DNA of 9,359 bases from an uncultured Bacillaceae bacterium. Its GTDB lineage: Bacteria > Bacillota > Bacilli > Bacillales > Caldibacillaceae. The notes under the pieces are model-generated. The model searched no databases and was not told the DNA's origin. It was given only the letters and a program-made list of their open reading frames with translations. The translations under genes were made by a program, and so were the position numbers. Position 1 is the first letter of the stretch. Each line of letters begins with the position of its first letter. Positions 1 through 4,855 of the stretch are shown piece by piece. The stretch lies in the NCBI GenBank assembly GCA_937951955.1, contig CALGAD010000076.1, forward strand, positions 1 to 9,359. Direction: 5' to 3'.

Positions 1-44
1 GTGATGGAATGCTGTTGGAAACGAATGATGTGGCGAATAAAGGC

Positions 45-76
45 AAAAAAGACGGAAGACCGACATGGTCTTCCGT
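45..76 (-). terminator. Rho-independent terminator of tlp
   Basis: A perfect 10-bp stem (52-61 with 67-76) closes a 5-base loop. On the minus strand it lies a few bases past the tlp stop codon and runs into a CTTTTTT tract (45-51). The plus-strand side is also T-rich (TTCTTTTATT), so it could serve a convergent gene left of the window as well. I see no supportable gene in bases 1-44. Confidence 0.85.
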
Positions 77-80
77 TCTT

Positions 81-293
81 TTATTGCTGGGCGCGATATT
101 CGTCTTTGATTTCTTCACGCATTGCCTCGATACTTTCACGGCGCCGTTCATTTTTTGCTTCAATTTGCCGCCTTTGTTCCGGACTTGCTGTTTCCATGGA
201 CTCTTCGGCTTTTTCAATGTTTTCGAGGGTGTTATGGACCATTTCTTGTAGCTTTTCTACATTATCAGATCGGTCATCTGGTTTTGGTTTCAT
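81..293 (-). CDS. tlp: Small acid-soluble spore protein Tlp
   Basis: This encodes a 70-residue, highly charged and mostly helical protein that matches the Tlp family, a minor small acid-soluble protein made in the forespore and kept in the spore core. The family signature is clear: KPKPDDRSDNVEKLQ at the N-terminus, ASPEQR in the middle and IEAKNERRRESIEA near the end. The name comes from an early, misleading resemblance to thioredoxin; there is no CxxC motif, so no redox role is expected. An in-frame ATG at 299 lies only one base from the AGGAGG at 301-306, whereas the ATG at 293 has 7-base spacing and gives the usual family start, so I chose 293. It lies 119 bases downstream of sspN on the same strand, matching the sspN-tlp pair of B. 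subtilis. No convincing promoter of its own is visible, so expression probably depends on passage through the hairpin at 365-393. Confidence 0.93.
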   Translation of the reverse strand: MKPKPDDRSDNVEKLQEMVHNTLENIEKAEESMETASPEQRRQIEAKNERRRESIEAMREEIKDEYRAQQ

Positions 294-339
294 AAACATT
301 CCTCCTCAAAAAATTCTCCTGTTTATTTTGTGCTTTTTT

Positions 340-393
340 ATGAAAAATATAAAAAAATAAAAAAGCCATAATCTGCTCGGGCTAGATTACGGC
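340..393 (-). terminator. Terminator-like hairpin between sspN and tlp
   Basis: On the minus strand a 10-bp stem (384-393 with 365-374, one G-U pair, 9-base loop) is followed at once by a long T-rich tract (TTTTTTATTTTTTTAT). This has the form of a strong intrinsic terminator and begins about 20 bases past the sspN stop. Because tlp follows on the same strand without a clear promoter, it may be a partial terminator that sets the sspN:tlp ratio. Confidence 0.8.
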
Positions 394-412
394 GCATTAA
401 ATTTACGGTATG

Positions 413-556
413 TTATTCACCTTTTGTTTGGATGATATCTGGATGTTTTCCTGATTTATCGGCCATCTTTCTTCCTTTATTTGAATGCACATCACGGGAT
501 TTTGTTCCAACATTATCTGGCTGAAAACCTTGTGGGAACGATTTTGGATTACTCAA
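413..556 (-). CDS. sspN: Small acid-soluble spore protein N (TTG start)
   Basis: This encodes a 47-residue basic, low-complexity protein. Its C-terminal half follows the SspN pattern: NVGTKSR, NKGRKMADKSG and the ending HPDIIQTKGE. SspN is a minor SASP found in the spore core, with no known enzymatic activity. The start is TTG at 556: AGGAGGG (564-570) lies 7 bases upstream, and the only nearby ATG (out of frame, within the RBS spacer) reaches a stop after four codons. The next gene on the same strand is tlp, as in B. subtilis. A near-consensus sigma-G promoter (576-605) lies directly upstream, fitting forespore expression. An inverted repeat spans the promoter -10 element, the ribosome binding site and the base next to the start codon, which is unusual. 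Confidence 0.93.
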   Translation of the reverse strand: MSNPKSFPQGFQPDNVGTKSRDVHSNKGRKMADKSGKHPDIIQTKGE

Positions 557-586
557 GGCTCATCCCTCCTGCTATTAGGATGAGCC
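557..586 (-). repeat. 9-bp perfect inverted repeat over sspN -10 and RBS
   Basis: GGCTCATCC (557-565) and GGATGAGCC (578-586) are perfect complements separated by 12 bases. On the minus strand the upstream arm contains most of the sigma-G -10 element, the loop holds most of the AGGAGGG, and the downstream arm ends directly against the TTG start. It could fold in any RNA that starts upstream, or act as a DNA operator. Confidence 0.75.
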
Positions 587-605
587 GAATCCAGTGCAAT
601 ATGCA
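576..605 (-). promoter_or_regulatory. Predicted sigma-G promoter of sspN
   Basis: On the minus strand TGCATA (600-605, fitting the GNATR -35 core) is followed after exactly 17 bases by CATCCTA (576-582, fitting the CATNNTA -10). This is a full match to the forespore sigma-G/sigma-F pattern. The expected start falls around 568-570, at the edge of the ribosome binding site, so the leader would be only about 12-14 bases long. Confidence 0.75.
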
Positions 606-641
606 CAGGAAATGACTATGTAATAAAAAGAAATCACCCCA

Positions 642-770
642 TTATTGGGCATCTTTCAGTTTTTCTTCCAAACGTTTCTCGATCTTCTCCATTTCTTCTT
701 CATTTTTTAAAATTTCTAAGCGATTTTCATTCACTAACTCGGTAAAGGAACGCTTTCTGAACTTTCTCAT
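642..770 (-). CDS. FbpB-family small basic protein
   Basis: This encodes a 42-residue protein beginning MRKFRKRSFTELVNENRLEIL and continuing as a charged helix (EKIEKRLEEKL). The basic start, the conserved S/T-x-x-x-LV-x-x-N segment and the helical tail match the FbpB-like family of small Bacillus proteins. B. subtilis FbpB acts with the Fur-controlled small RNA FsrA in iron sparing; whether this paralogue does so is unknown. The ATG at 770 gives the family's MRK start. An in-frame GTG at 773 is better spaced (8 bases) from the AGGAG in the leader and is a real alternative. An extended -10 promoter lies at 798-806, with no convincing Fur box next to it. No good terminator follows: CCCA-ATAA-TGGG is a 4-bp stem with a distant T-run, so read-through into sspN is possible. 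The position between aconitase (iron-sulfur) and sspN is suggestive but not proof of an iron role. Confidence 0.82.
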   Translation of the reverse strand: MRKFRKRSFTELVNENRLEILKNEEEMEKIEKRLEEKLKDAQ

Positions 771-797
771 CACCCTTCACTCTCCTTTCCAACTCCA

Positions 798-806
798 ATT
801 ATAACA
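798..806 (-). promoter_or_regulatory. Extended -10 sigma-A promoter for the FbpB-like gene
   Basis: On the minus strand TGTTATAAT is a full extended -10 (TGN followed by TATAAT). No good -35 stands 17 bases upstream, as is common for extended -10 promoters. The start would fall near 791, about 20 bases before the start codon. Confidence 0.6.
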
Positions 807-873
807 AGATTTATTTATTGATTTTTACTTAATTGTGGCATTTGTTTGAAAATTTATAGAATAAAAATAGAAG

Positions 874-889
874 GAACAGTTCTCTGTTC
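874..889. repeat. 16-bp dyad GAACAG-N4-CTGTTC
   Basis: A perfect 6-bp inverted repeat with a 4-base centre lies in the gap between the acnA terminator and the FbpB-like promoter, about 90 bases upstream of the latter's start. It is not a LexA box, which needs GAAC-N4-GTTC. It could be an operator or chance. The rest of 807-984 shows no gene; ORFs there are 14 codons or shorter. Confidence 0.35.
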
Positions 890-983
890 AAAATGTATTT
901 TCATTTTTCCCGATTTCAAAAACTTTAAACATGATGGAATGTCAGTTTCGTTTTGTTAAATAATAATCATCGCAATGTGCAAG

Positions 984-1015
984 AAAAAATCCCTGTTAAA
1001 CAACAGGGATTTTTC
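984..1015 (-). terminator. Rho-independent terminator of acnA
   Basis: A perfect 13-bp stem (985-997 with 1002-1014) around a 4-base loop starts about 12 bases past the acnA stop codon on the minus strand. Its outer part is an A/T tract (TTTTTT on the 3' side), typical of a strong intrinsic terminator. It separates acnA from the FbpB-like/sspN/tlp group. Confidence 0.9.
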
Positions 1016-1025
1016 AAGCGTTAAA

Positions 1026-3749
1026 TTATGCAGGTGTTTTTGTACTTAATTTTTGTCGTAAGACCATCGGGAGGATACCGCCATGACGATAGTAATCGAT
1101 TTCCACTTCAGAATCGAAGCGGACGATTACTTCGAATTCTTTTTTGTTGCCATCTTCATCGGTAGCTGTGACTTTGACTAAATCATGAGGTTTTACGTTT
1201 TCATCGATATGAACGGTAAATGTTTCTTTTCCTGTTAAGCCTAATGTATCGGCATTTTCACCCTCTTTAAATTGCAGCGGCAGGACACCCATCTGGACGA
1301 GGTTGGAGCGGTGAATGCGTTCGAAGCTTTCGGCAATGACGGTTTTAATGCCGAGTAGATTGGTTCCTTTTGCTGCCCAGTCACGGGATGAACCCATGCC
1401 GTAGTCTGCACCGGCGATCACAACAAGACCGATGTTATTTTCTTTATACTTCATAGCGGCATCGTAAATGGACATGACTTCACCTGTCGGCCAGTATGTC
1501 GTGTATCCCCCTTCAGTTCCCGGTGCGATCTGGTTGCGGATGCGGATATTGGCAAACGTTCCGCGCATCATGACTTCGTGGTTACCACGGCGGGAACCGT
1601 AGGAGTTAAAGTCGCGGATGGCAACACCTTTTTCGATCAAGTACTTACCAGCCGGTGAATTCCGGGCAATGGCACCAGCCGGGGAAATATGGTCGGTTGT
1701 TACCGAATCGCCGAATTTGCCGATGACCCGTAAATCTTTGAGCGGTTCGATTTTGTTCGGTTCAGGCGATAAGTTTTCGAAGTACGGTGGGTTTTGAATA
1801 TAGGTAGAATTTTCATCCCAATCGTACAGTGGTTTATCGCCTGTTTCAATTTCATTCCATTTTTCATTGTCGTCAAAGACCCGTTTGTACTGCTCCTTAA
1901 AGAGTTCCGGAGTGACGACCTGTTTGATGTATTGATCGATTTCTTCTTTTGTCGGCCAGATATCTTTCAAGTACACATCATTGCCATCCTTATCTTTTCC
2001 AAGGGGTTCACTCGTGAGGTCAATGTTGACCGTACCTGCCAGTGCAAAGGCGATGACGAGTGGCGGTGAAGCGAGATAGTTCCCCTTGACGAGTGGATGG
2101 ATCCGGCCTTCAAAGTTCCGGTTTCCAGATAGCACTGATGTGACGAGCATATCATTTTCCGTGATCGCTTTTTCGATTTCTTCGAGCAATGGTCCAGAGT
2201 TACCGATACATGTCGTGCAGCCGTAACCGACGAGGTGGAAACCTAATTTTTCGAGATACGGCATCAAGCCAGCATCTTTCAGATAGCCGGTAACGACTTT
2301 GGATCCAGGTGCGAGCGATGTCTTTACATGTTTCGGCACGGTTAAACCTTTTTCAACGGCGTTTTTCGCAAGTAAACCGGCACCGATCATCACGTGGGGG
2401 TTGGATGTGTTCGTGCAGCTTGTGATCGCCGCGATGACGACATCACCTGTTTTCAAGGGTTCTTTCGTGCCGTCTTTATATTCTACGGTTGCTTCTTTAT
2501 CGAGTTCATCTTTTTCGAGACCGAAACCGTGATTACCGGTAGGAGCGGTAATCGATTTCTGGAATTCTTCTTTCAAGCGGGACATCGGAATTAAATCTTG
2601 CGGACGTTTTGGACCGGACAGATTGGCTTCGATCGTCGATAGGTCAAGTTCAATAACGTCTGTATATACGGGATCTTCTTTCTCCGGTGTAAAGAACATA
2701 TCGTTCAGTTCAAGATATTTCTTCACGAGCTGGATATGTTCTTCCTCCCGACCGGTTAAACGTAAGTACTCGAGTGCTTCCTCATCAACCGGGAAGAAAG
2801 CACAGGTTGCTCCGTATTCCGGTGCCATGTTGGCAATCGTTGCACGGTCTGCCAGTGGCAGTGTAGATACACCAGGCCCGAAGAATTCGACAAATTTACC
2901 TACGACACCTTTTTCTCTTAATAACTGAGTTACGCGTAATGCCAGATCGGTTGCTGTTGCACCATCAGGCAGTTTATTTGTTAAGCGTACGCCAATGACT
3001 TCCGGTATTGGGAAATAGGAAGGCTGTCCGAGCATTCCAGCTTCTGCTTCTATTCCACCGACACCCCAGCCGAGCACACCAAGTCCGTTAATCATCGTTG
3101 TATGGGAGTCCGTTCCGACAAGGGTATCGGGGAAGGCGACGAGATTTCCGTCTTCATCTTTCACCGCATGGACGACATTCGCCAGATATTCCAGGTTTAC
3201 CTGGTGAACGATACCTGTTGCTGGTGGAACAGCCCGGTAATTATCAAAGGCTTTTTGTGCCCAGTGTAAAAATTGATAGCGTTCCTTGTTTCTTTCAAAT
3301 TCAATTTCCATGTTGATTCTTAATGCCTGCGGTGTACCGTAAGTGTCGACCTGTACCGAGTGGTCAATGACGAGATCGACCGGAATTTCCGGATTGATCG
3401 TCCGGGGATCTCCTCCCATATCAGCCATGGCTTTTCTGAGTGATGCCAGGTCCACGACTGCAGGTACGCCCGTAAAATCCTGGAGAATTACCCGGGATGG
3501 TTTGAACGGTACTTCTGCATTTTTTACTTCATCCGATCCCCATTTAGCCAGGTTATCAACATGCTCTTTCGTGATGACTTTTCCATCCACCTGGCGCAAG
3601 ACAGATTCTAATAGTACTTTAATCGAGTAAGGAAGTCTGCCAATTTTGGCCACACCGGCATCTTCAATGGCTTTCAAGCTGTAATAGTTGTACTTTTTTC
3701 CATTTAATTCGAACGACTTTTTCGCATCATATAAGTGTTGGTTGGCCAC
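1026..3749 (-). CDS. acnA: Aconitate hydratase (CitB/AcnA type)
   Basis: This encodes a 907-residue cytoplasmic aconitase that interconverts citrate and isocitrate through cis-aconitate in the TCA cycle. The [4Fe-4S] ligands are visible: Cys445 in ITSCTNTSN, and Cys511 and Cys514 in GYGCTTCIGNSGP. Other active-site motifs are IDHSVQVD (about 128-135), GTDSHTTMINGLGVLGWGVGG (about 212), GDSVTTDHISPAGA at the start of the C-terminal swivel domain (about 680) and GMGSSRDWAAKG (about 784). Length matches B. subtilis CitB (909). The open frame extends 24 codons upstream, but I start at GTG 3749: a G-rich ribosome binding site (GGGGGAG) stands about 6 bases upstream, the product then begins MANQHLYDAKKSF like CitB, and the extra codons overlap the leader hairpin. 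B. subtilis CitB without its cluster binds RNA; this protein may too, but nothing here proves it. Control by CcpC is likely from the upstream sites. Confidence 0.98.
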   Translation of the reverse strand: MANQHLYDAKKSFELNGKKYNYYSLKAIEDAGVAKIGRLPYSIKVLLESVLRQVDGKVITKEHVDNLAKWGSDEVKNAEVPFKPSRVILQDFTGVPAVVDLASLRKAMADMGGDPRTINPEIPVDLVIDHSVQVDTYGTPQALRINMEIEFERNKERYQFLHWAQKAFDNYRAVPPATGIVHQVNLEYLANVVHAVKDEDGNLVAFPDTLVGTDSHTTMINGLGVLGWGVGGIEAEAGMLGQPSYFPIPEVIGVRLTNKLPDGATATDLALRVTQLLREKGVVGKFVEFFGPGVSTLPLADRATIANMAPEYGATCAFFPVDEEALEYLRLTGREEEHIQLVKKYLELNDMFFTPEKEDPVYTDVIELDLSTIEANLSGPKRPQDLIPMSRLKEEFQKSITAPTGNHGFGLEKDELDKEATVEYKDGTKEPLKTGDVVIAAITSCTNTSNPHVMIGAGLLAKNAVEKGLTVPKHVKTSLAPGSKVVTGYLKDAGLMPYLEKLGFHLVGYGCTTCIGNSGPLLEEIEKAITENDMLVTSVLSGNRNFEGRIHPLVKGNYLASPPLVIAFALAGTVNIDLTSEPLGKDKDGNDVYLKDIWPTKEEIDQYIKQVVTPELFKEQYKRVFDDNEKWNEIETGDKPLYDWDENSTYIQNPPYFENLSPEPNKIEPLKDLRVIGKFGDSVTTDHISPAGAIARNSPAGKYLIEKGVAIRDFNSYGSRRGNHEVMMRGTFANIRIRNQIAPGTEGGYTTYWPTGEVMSIYDAAMKYKENNIGLVVIAGADYGMGSSRDWAAKGTNLLGIKTVIAESFERIHRSNLVQMGVLPLQFKEGENADTLGLTGKETFTVHIDENVKPHDLVKVTATDEDGNKKEFEVIVRFDSEVEIDYYRHGGILPMVLRQKLSTKTPA

Positions 3750-3783
3750 AAAATCTCCCCCCCTAACTTTATGCATTTCACTT

Positions 3784-3822
3784 ATTGAAAAGTTACAGGT
3801 GAGAGTGGTGCAACTTTTCAAT
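3784..3822 (-). repeat. 11-bp perfect inverted repeat in the acnA leader
   Basis: ATTGAAAAGTT (3784-3794) and AACTTTTCAAT (3812-3822) pair perfectly around a 17-base spacer. Its outer edge coincides with the predicted acnA transcription start (about 3823), so the mRNA would open with this stem-loop, about 35 bases before the GTG. No T-run follows, so it is not a terminator. The 17-base loop does not fit the CAGUGN loop of a classical iron-responsive element. Confidence 0.7.
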
Positions 3823-3829
3823 CAATTCT

Positions 3830-3858
3830 ATATTAATATAAATTTTAATATAAGTAAA
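3830..3858 (-). promoter_or_regulatory. Predicted acnA promoter
   Basis: On the minus strand TTTACT (3853-3858) and TAATAT (3830-3835) are exactly 17 bases apart, giving a start near 3823. Each hexamer matches 4 of 6 consensus bases. A competing -10, TATAAT at 3858-3863, lacks a good -35. I prefer the first because it puts the CcpC-type dyad at -66 and the half-site at about -27 to -30, as described for B. subtilis citB. Confidence 0.5.
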
Positions 3859-3896
3859 TTATAAGAATGTTATGGTTTAGTATAATAATTTCTTAT
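3850..3896 (-). promoter_or_regulatory. CcpC-type operator of acnA (dyad plus half-site)
   Basis: A perfect ATAA-N7-TTAT dyad (3882-3896) is centred at about -66 from the predicted start, and a TTAT half-site (3850-3853, minus strand) lies at about -27 to -30. B. subtilis CcpC, a LysR-type citrate-sensing repressor, binds citB with this layout. An extra ATAA-N5-TTAT element sits at 3861-3873. AT-rich DNA makes short motifs common, so the layout carries more weight than the motifs. Confidence 0.55.
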
Positions 3897-3910
3897 TGTA
3901 AACAGAGATA

Positions 3911-3946
3911 AAAAAACAATCCTCACATGGATGAGGATTGTTTTTT
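3911..3946 (-). terminator. Terminator of the tRNA-Lys pair
   Basis: A perfect 15-bp stem (3911-3925 with 3932-3946), including A6/T6 ends, closes a 6-base loop. On the minus strand it begins 7 bases after the last tRNA base and ends in TTTTTT. It is symmetric, so it could also work on the plus strand. Confidence 0.88.
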
Positions 3947-3953
3947 AATTTTA

Positions 3954-4026
3954 TGGGGCATGCAGGGCTCGAACCTGCGACCCACTGATTAAGAGTCAGT
4001 TGCTCTGCCAGCTGAGCTAATGCCCC
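3954..4026 (-). tRNA. tRNA-Lys (anticodon CUU), copy 2
   Basis: This is a 73-base cloverleaf. The acceptor arm pairs GGGGCAT with ATGCCCC, and the discriminator base A is at 3954. The D-arm is TAGCTCAGCTGGCAGAGCA. The anticodon loop CTCTTAA sits in an ACTGA/TCAGT stem and gives anticodon CTT (3991-3993), reading the lysine codon AAG. The T-arm contains GGTTCGAGCC. The 3' CCA is not encoded. It lies second in transcription order and differs from the other copy at three bases, all in the 5' half. Confidence 0.97.
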
Positions 4027-4059
4027 GTAATTCAATTTTATTGTTGGATTCTCATTAAA

Positions 4060-4132
4060 TGGGGCATGCAGGGCTCGAACCTGCGACCCACTGATTAAGA
4101 GTCAGTTGCTCTACCAACTGAGCTAATACCCC
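4060..4132 (-). tRNA. tRNA-Lys (anticodon CUU), copy 1
   Basis: This is a 73-base cloverleaf, first in transcription order, with anticodon CTT (4097-4099). The acceptor arm has one U-G pair (GGGGTAT with ATGCCCC), where the other copy has a C-G pair. The D-arm is the more common TAGCTCAGTTGGTAGAGCA. The 3' CCA is not encoded. The two genes are 33 bases apart and clearly arose by tandem duplication. A lysine tRNA with CUU reads only AAG; the UUU tRNA needed for AAA must lie elsewhere. Confidence 0.97.
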
Positions 4133-4152
4133 GTTTTTTTTTGACAAAATTT

Positions 4153-4181
4153 ATTTTAATATAAAGATATGAAAAAATCAA
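4153..4181 (-). promoter_or_regulatory. Predicted sigma-A promoter of the tRNA-Lys pair
   Basis: On the minus strand TTGATT (4176-4181) and TAAAAT (4153-4158) are separated by exactly 17 bases. The start would fall near 4146, about 14 bases before the first tRNA, suiting a short precursor leader. Confidence 0.6.
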
Positions 4182-4230
4182 TGAGAAAATAATCATTTTT
4201 GTGTGGAATTTTTCTAACTGCAAAATGATA

Positions 4231-4252
4231 AGGGACTGTTATGACAGTCCCT
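4231..4252 (-). terminator. Probable terminator of the 83-residue gene
   Basis: A perfect 9-bp stem (4231-4239 with 4244-4252) with a 4-base loop lies 16 bases past the stop codon at 4269. The following minus-strand sequence (TATCATTTTG) is only moderately T-rich, so it may be weak. Confidence 0.6.
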
Positions 4253-4268
4253 CCATTACAATCCAGCG

Positions 4269-4520
4269 TTATTCAAATTCTTCATCTAACATTTCCATTT
4301 CACTTTTCATTGCTTCCAGCTGATCCATTTGCCTTTCGCCGGCAATAGACATCGCTTTTTCAATTTGTTGTTGTGCTTCATTAATTTCCTTTTTCAGCTG
4401 TTTTTTATACGTACCAAATTCAGGTGAAGTTTCATCCAGTTCATTATATAAATCGCGAACTTCCTGTACTCCTTGTTCTGCCGCTTGAAAGGCCTGTTGT
4501 TTATTCTTTTTTTGGGGCAT
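4269..4520 (-). CDS. Uncharacterised 83-residue coiled-coil-like protein
   Basis: I do not firmly recognise this protein. It is short, soluble, acidic at the C-terminus and rich in Glu, Gln and Lys, with no Cys, no Trp and no signal peptide or membrane segment. Residues from about 10 to 83 should form one or two long amphipathic helices, with a likely break at DETSPEFG (about 29-36), so a helical hairpin is plausible. The start is ATG at 4520, with GAGGTG 5 bases upstream. The gene is real by its coding pattern, good ribosome binding site and downstream hairpin. It lies between the tRNA pair and sspP, divergent from the latter. The helical layout and length vaguely recall small Bacillus DUF2524 (YtzC-like) proteins, but this is a weak impression. 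Its neighbours hint at a sporulation link; no clear sigma-G or sigma-A promoter was found for it. Confidence 0.8.
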   Translation of the reverse strand: MPQKKNKQQAFQAAEQGVQEVRDLYNELDETSPEFGTYKKQLKKEINEAQQQIEKAMSIAGERQMDQLEAMKSEMEMLDEEFE

Positions 4521-4629
4521 TTGATCACCTCAAAAAATAGTTTTTCCAGCAGGAAAATTTTTATCCTGTTAACCTGTAAAAGTTGGGAGATGCTATTGAA
4601 TATGAAACTGCTTTAAAGGAGGGATTTCC

Positions 4630-4761
4630 TTGGCTAATGCGGAAAAGAATAATCAATCACAAAAAAAGCGAAGTACACAACCTGAACCGTTAAGCGGTTC
4701 GCATAAAGTGAAACAAAAAAATCATTCCCGGCAAAATAAAAATCCCGGTCACGGTCTTTAG
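4630..4761 (+). CDS. sspP: Small acid-soluble spore protein P (TTG start)
   Basis: This encodes a 43-residue basic, Asn/Gln/Lys-rich protein with the SspP core QPEPLSGSHKVKQKNHSRQ, which aligns with the QPEPLSGS-KVK-NH-RQ block of B. subtilis SspP (CotL). SspP is a minor spore-core SASP with no known catalytic role. The start is TTG at 4630, set by a strong AAAGGAGGG (4615-4623) with 6-base spacing; no in-frame ATG is suitable. In B. subtilis sspP pairs with sspO next to citB; here no sspO-like frame is seen nearby. A sigma-G promoter is expected, but I found only a poor -10 candidate (GATGCTA at 4589-4595) without a matching -35. It converges on the lipoprotein gene and shares its terminator. 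Confidence 0.92.
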   Translation: MANAEKNNQSQKKRSTQPEPLSGSHKVKQKNHSRQNKNPGHGL

Positions 4762-4819
4762 GTAATACGAAAAGATTTGTTTTGCGAAAAAGTGACAAAT
4801 TCTCTTTTCGAAAATAAAT

Positions 4820-4855
4820 AACGCGTAGGACCGTATACCTACGCGTTTTCGTTTT
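4820..4855. terminator. Bidirectional terminator shared by sspP and the lipoprotein gene
   Basis: A perfect 10-bp stem (4820-4829 with 4838-4847) and 8-base loop are followed on the plus strand by TTTTCGTTTTA and on the minus strand by TTATTTATTTT. It lies between the two convergent stop codons, only 6 bases from that of the lipoprotein gene. Confidence 0.85.

Noticed and set aside
1..360. Long plus-strand open frames over the tlp gene (119 and 80 codons)
   Set aside because: They are antisense to tlp, rich in Phe, Ser and Cys, run through terminator hairpins and T/A tracts, and have no sensible ribosome binding site.
953..975. Fur-like sequence TGATTATTATTT (minus strand)
   Set aside because: Only the left half resembles a Fur box, and it is over 150 bases upstream of the FbpB-like promoter.
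3750..3821. 24-codon upstream extension of acnA from ATG 3821
   Set aside because: The extension lacks a ribosome binding site, overlaps the leader inverted repeat at about the predicted transcription start, and is absent from CitB as I remember it; GTG 3749 has a strong RBS.
3813..3827. CodY-like box at the acnA start region (minus strand)
   Set aside because: It has about 4 mismatches in 15 to the AATTTTCWGAAAATT consensus, too weak in DNA this rich in A and T.
4141..4170. Plus-strand TTGACA followed by AT-rich sequence as a promoter
   Set aside because: No -10 stands at proper spacing, and no plus-strand gene follows before sspP at 4630.
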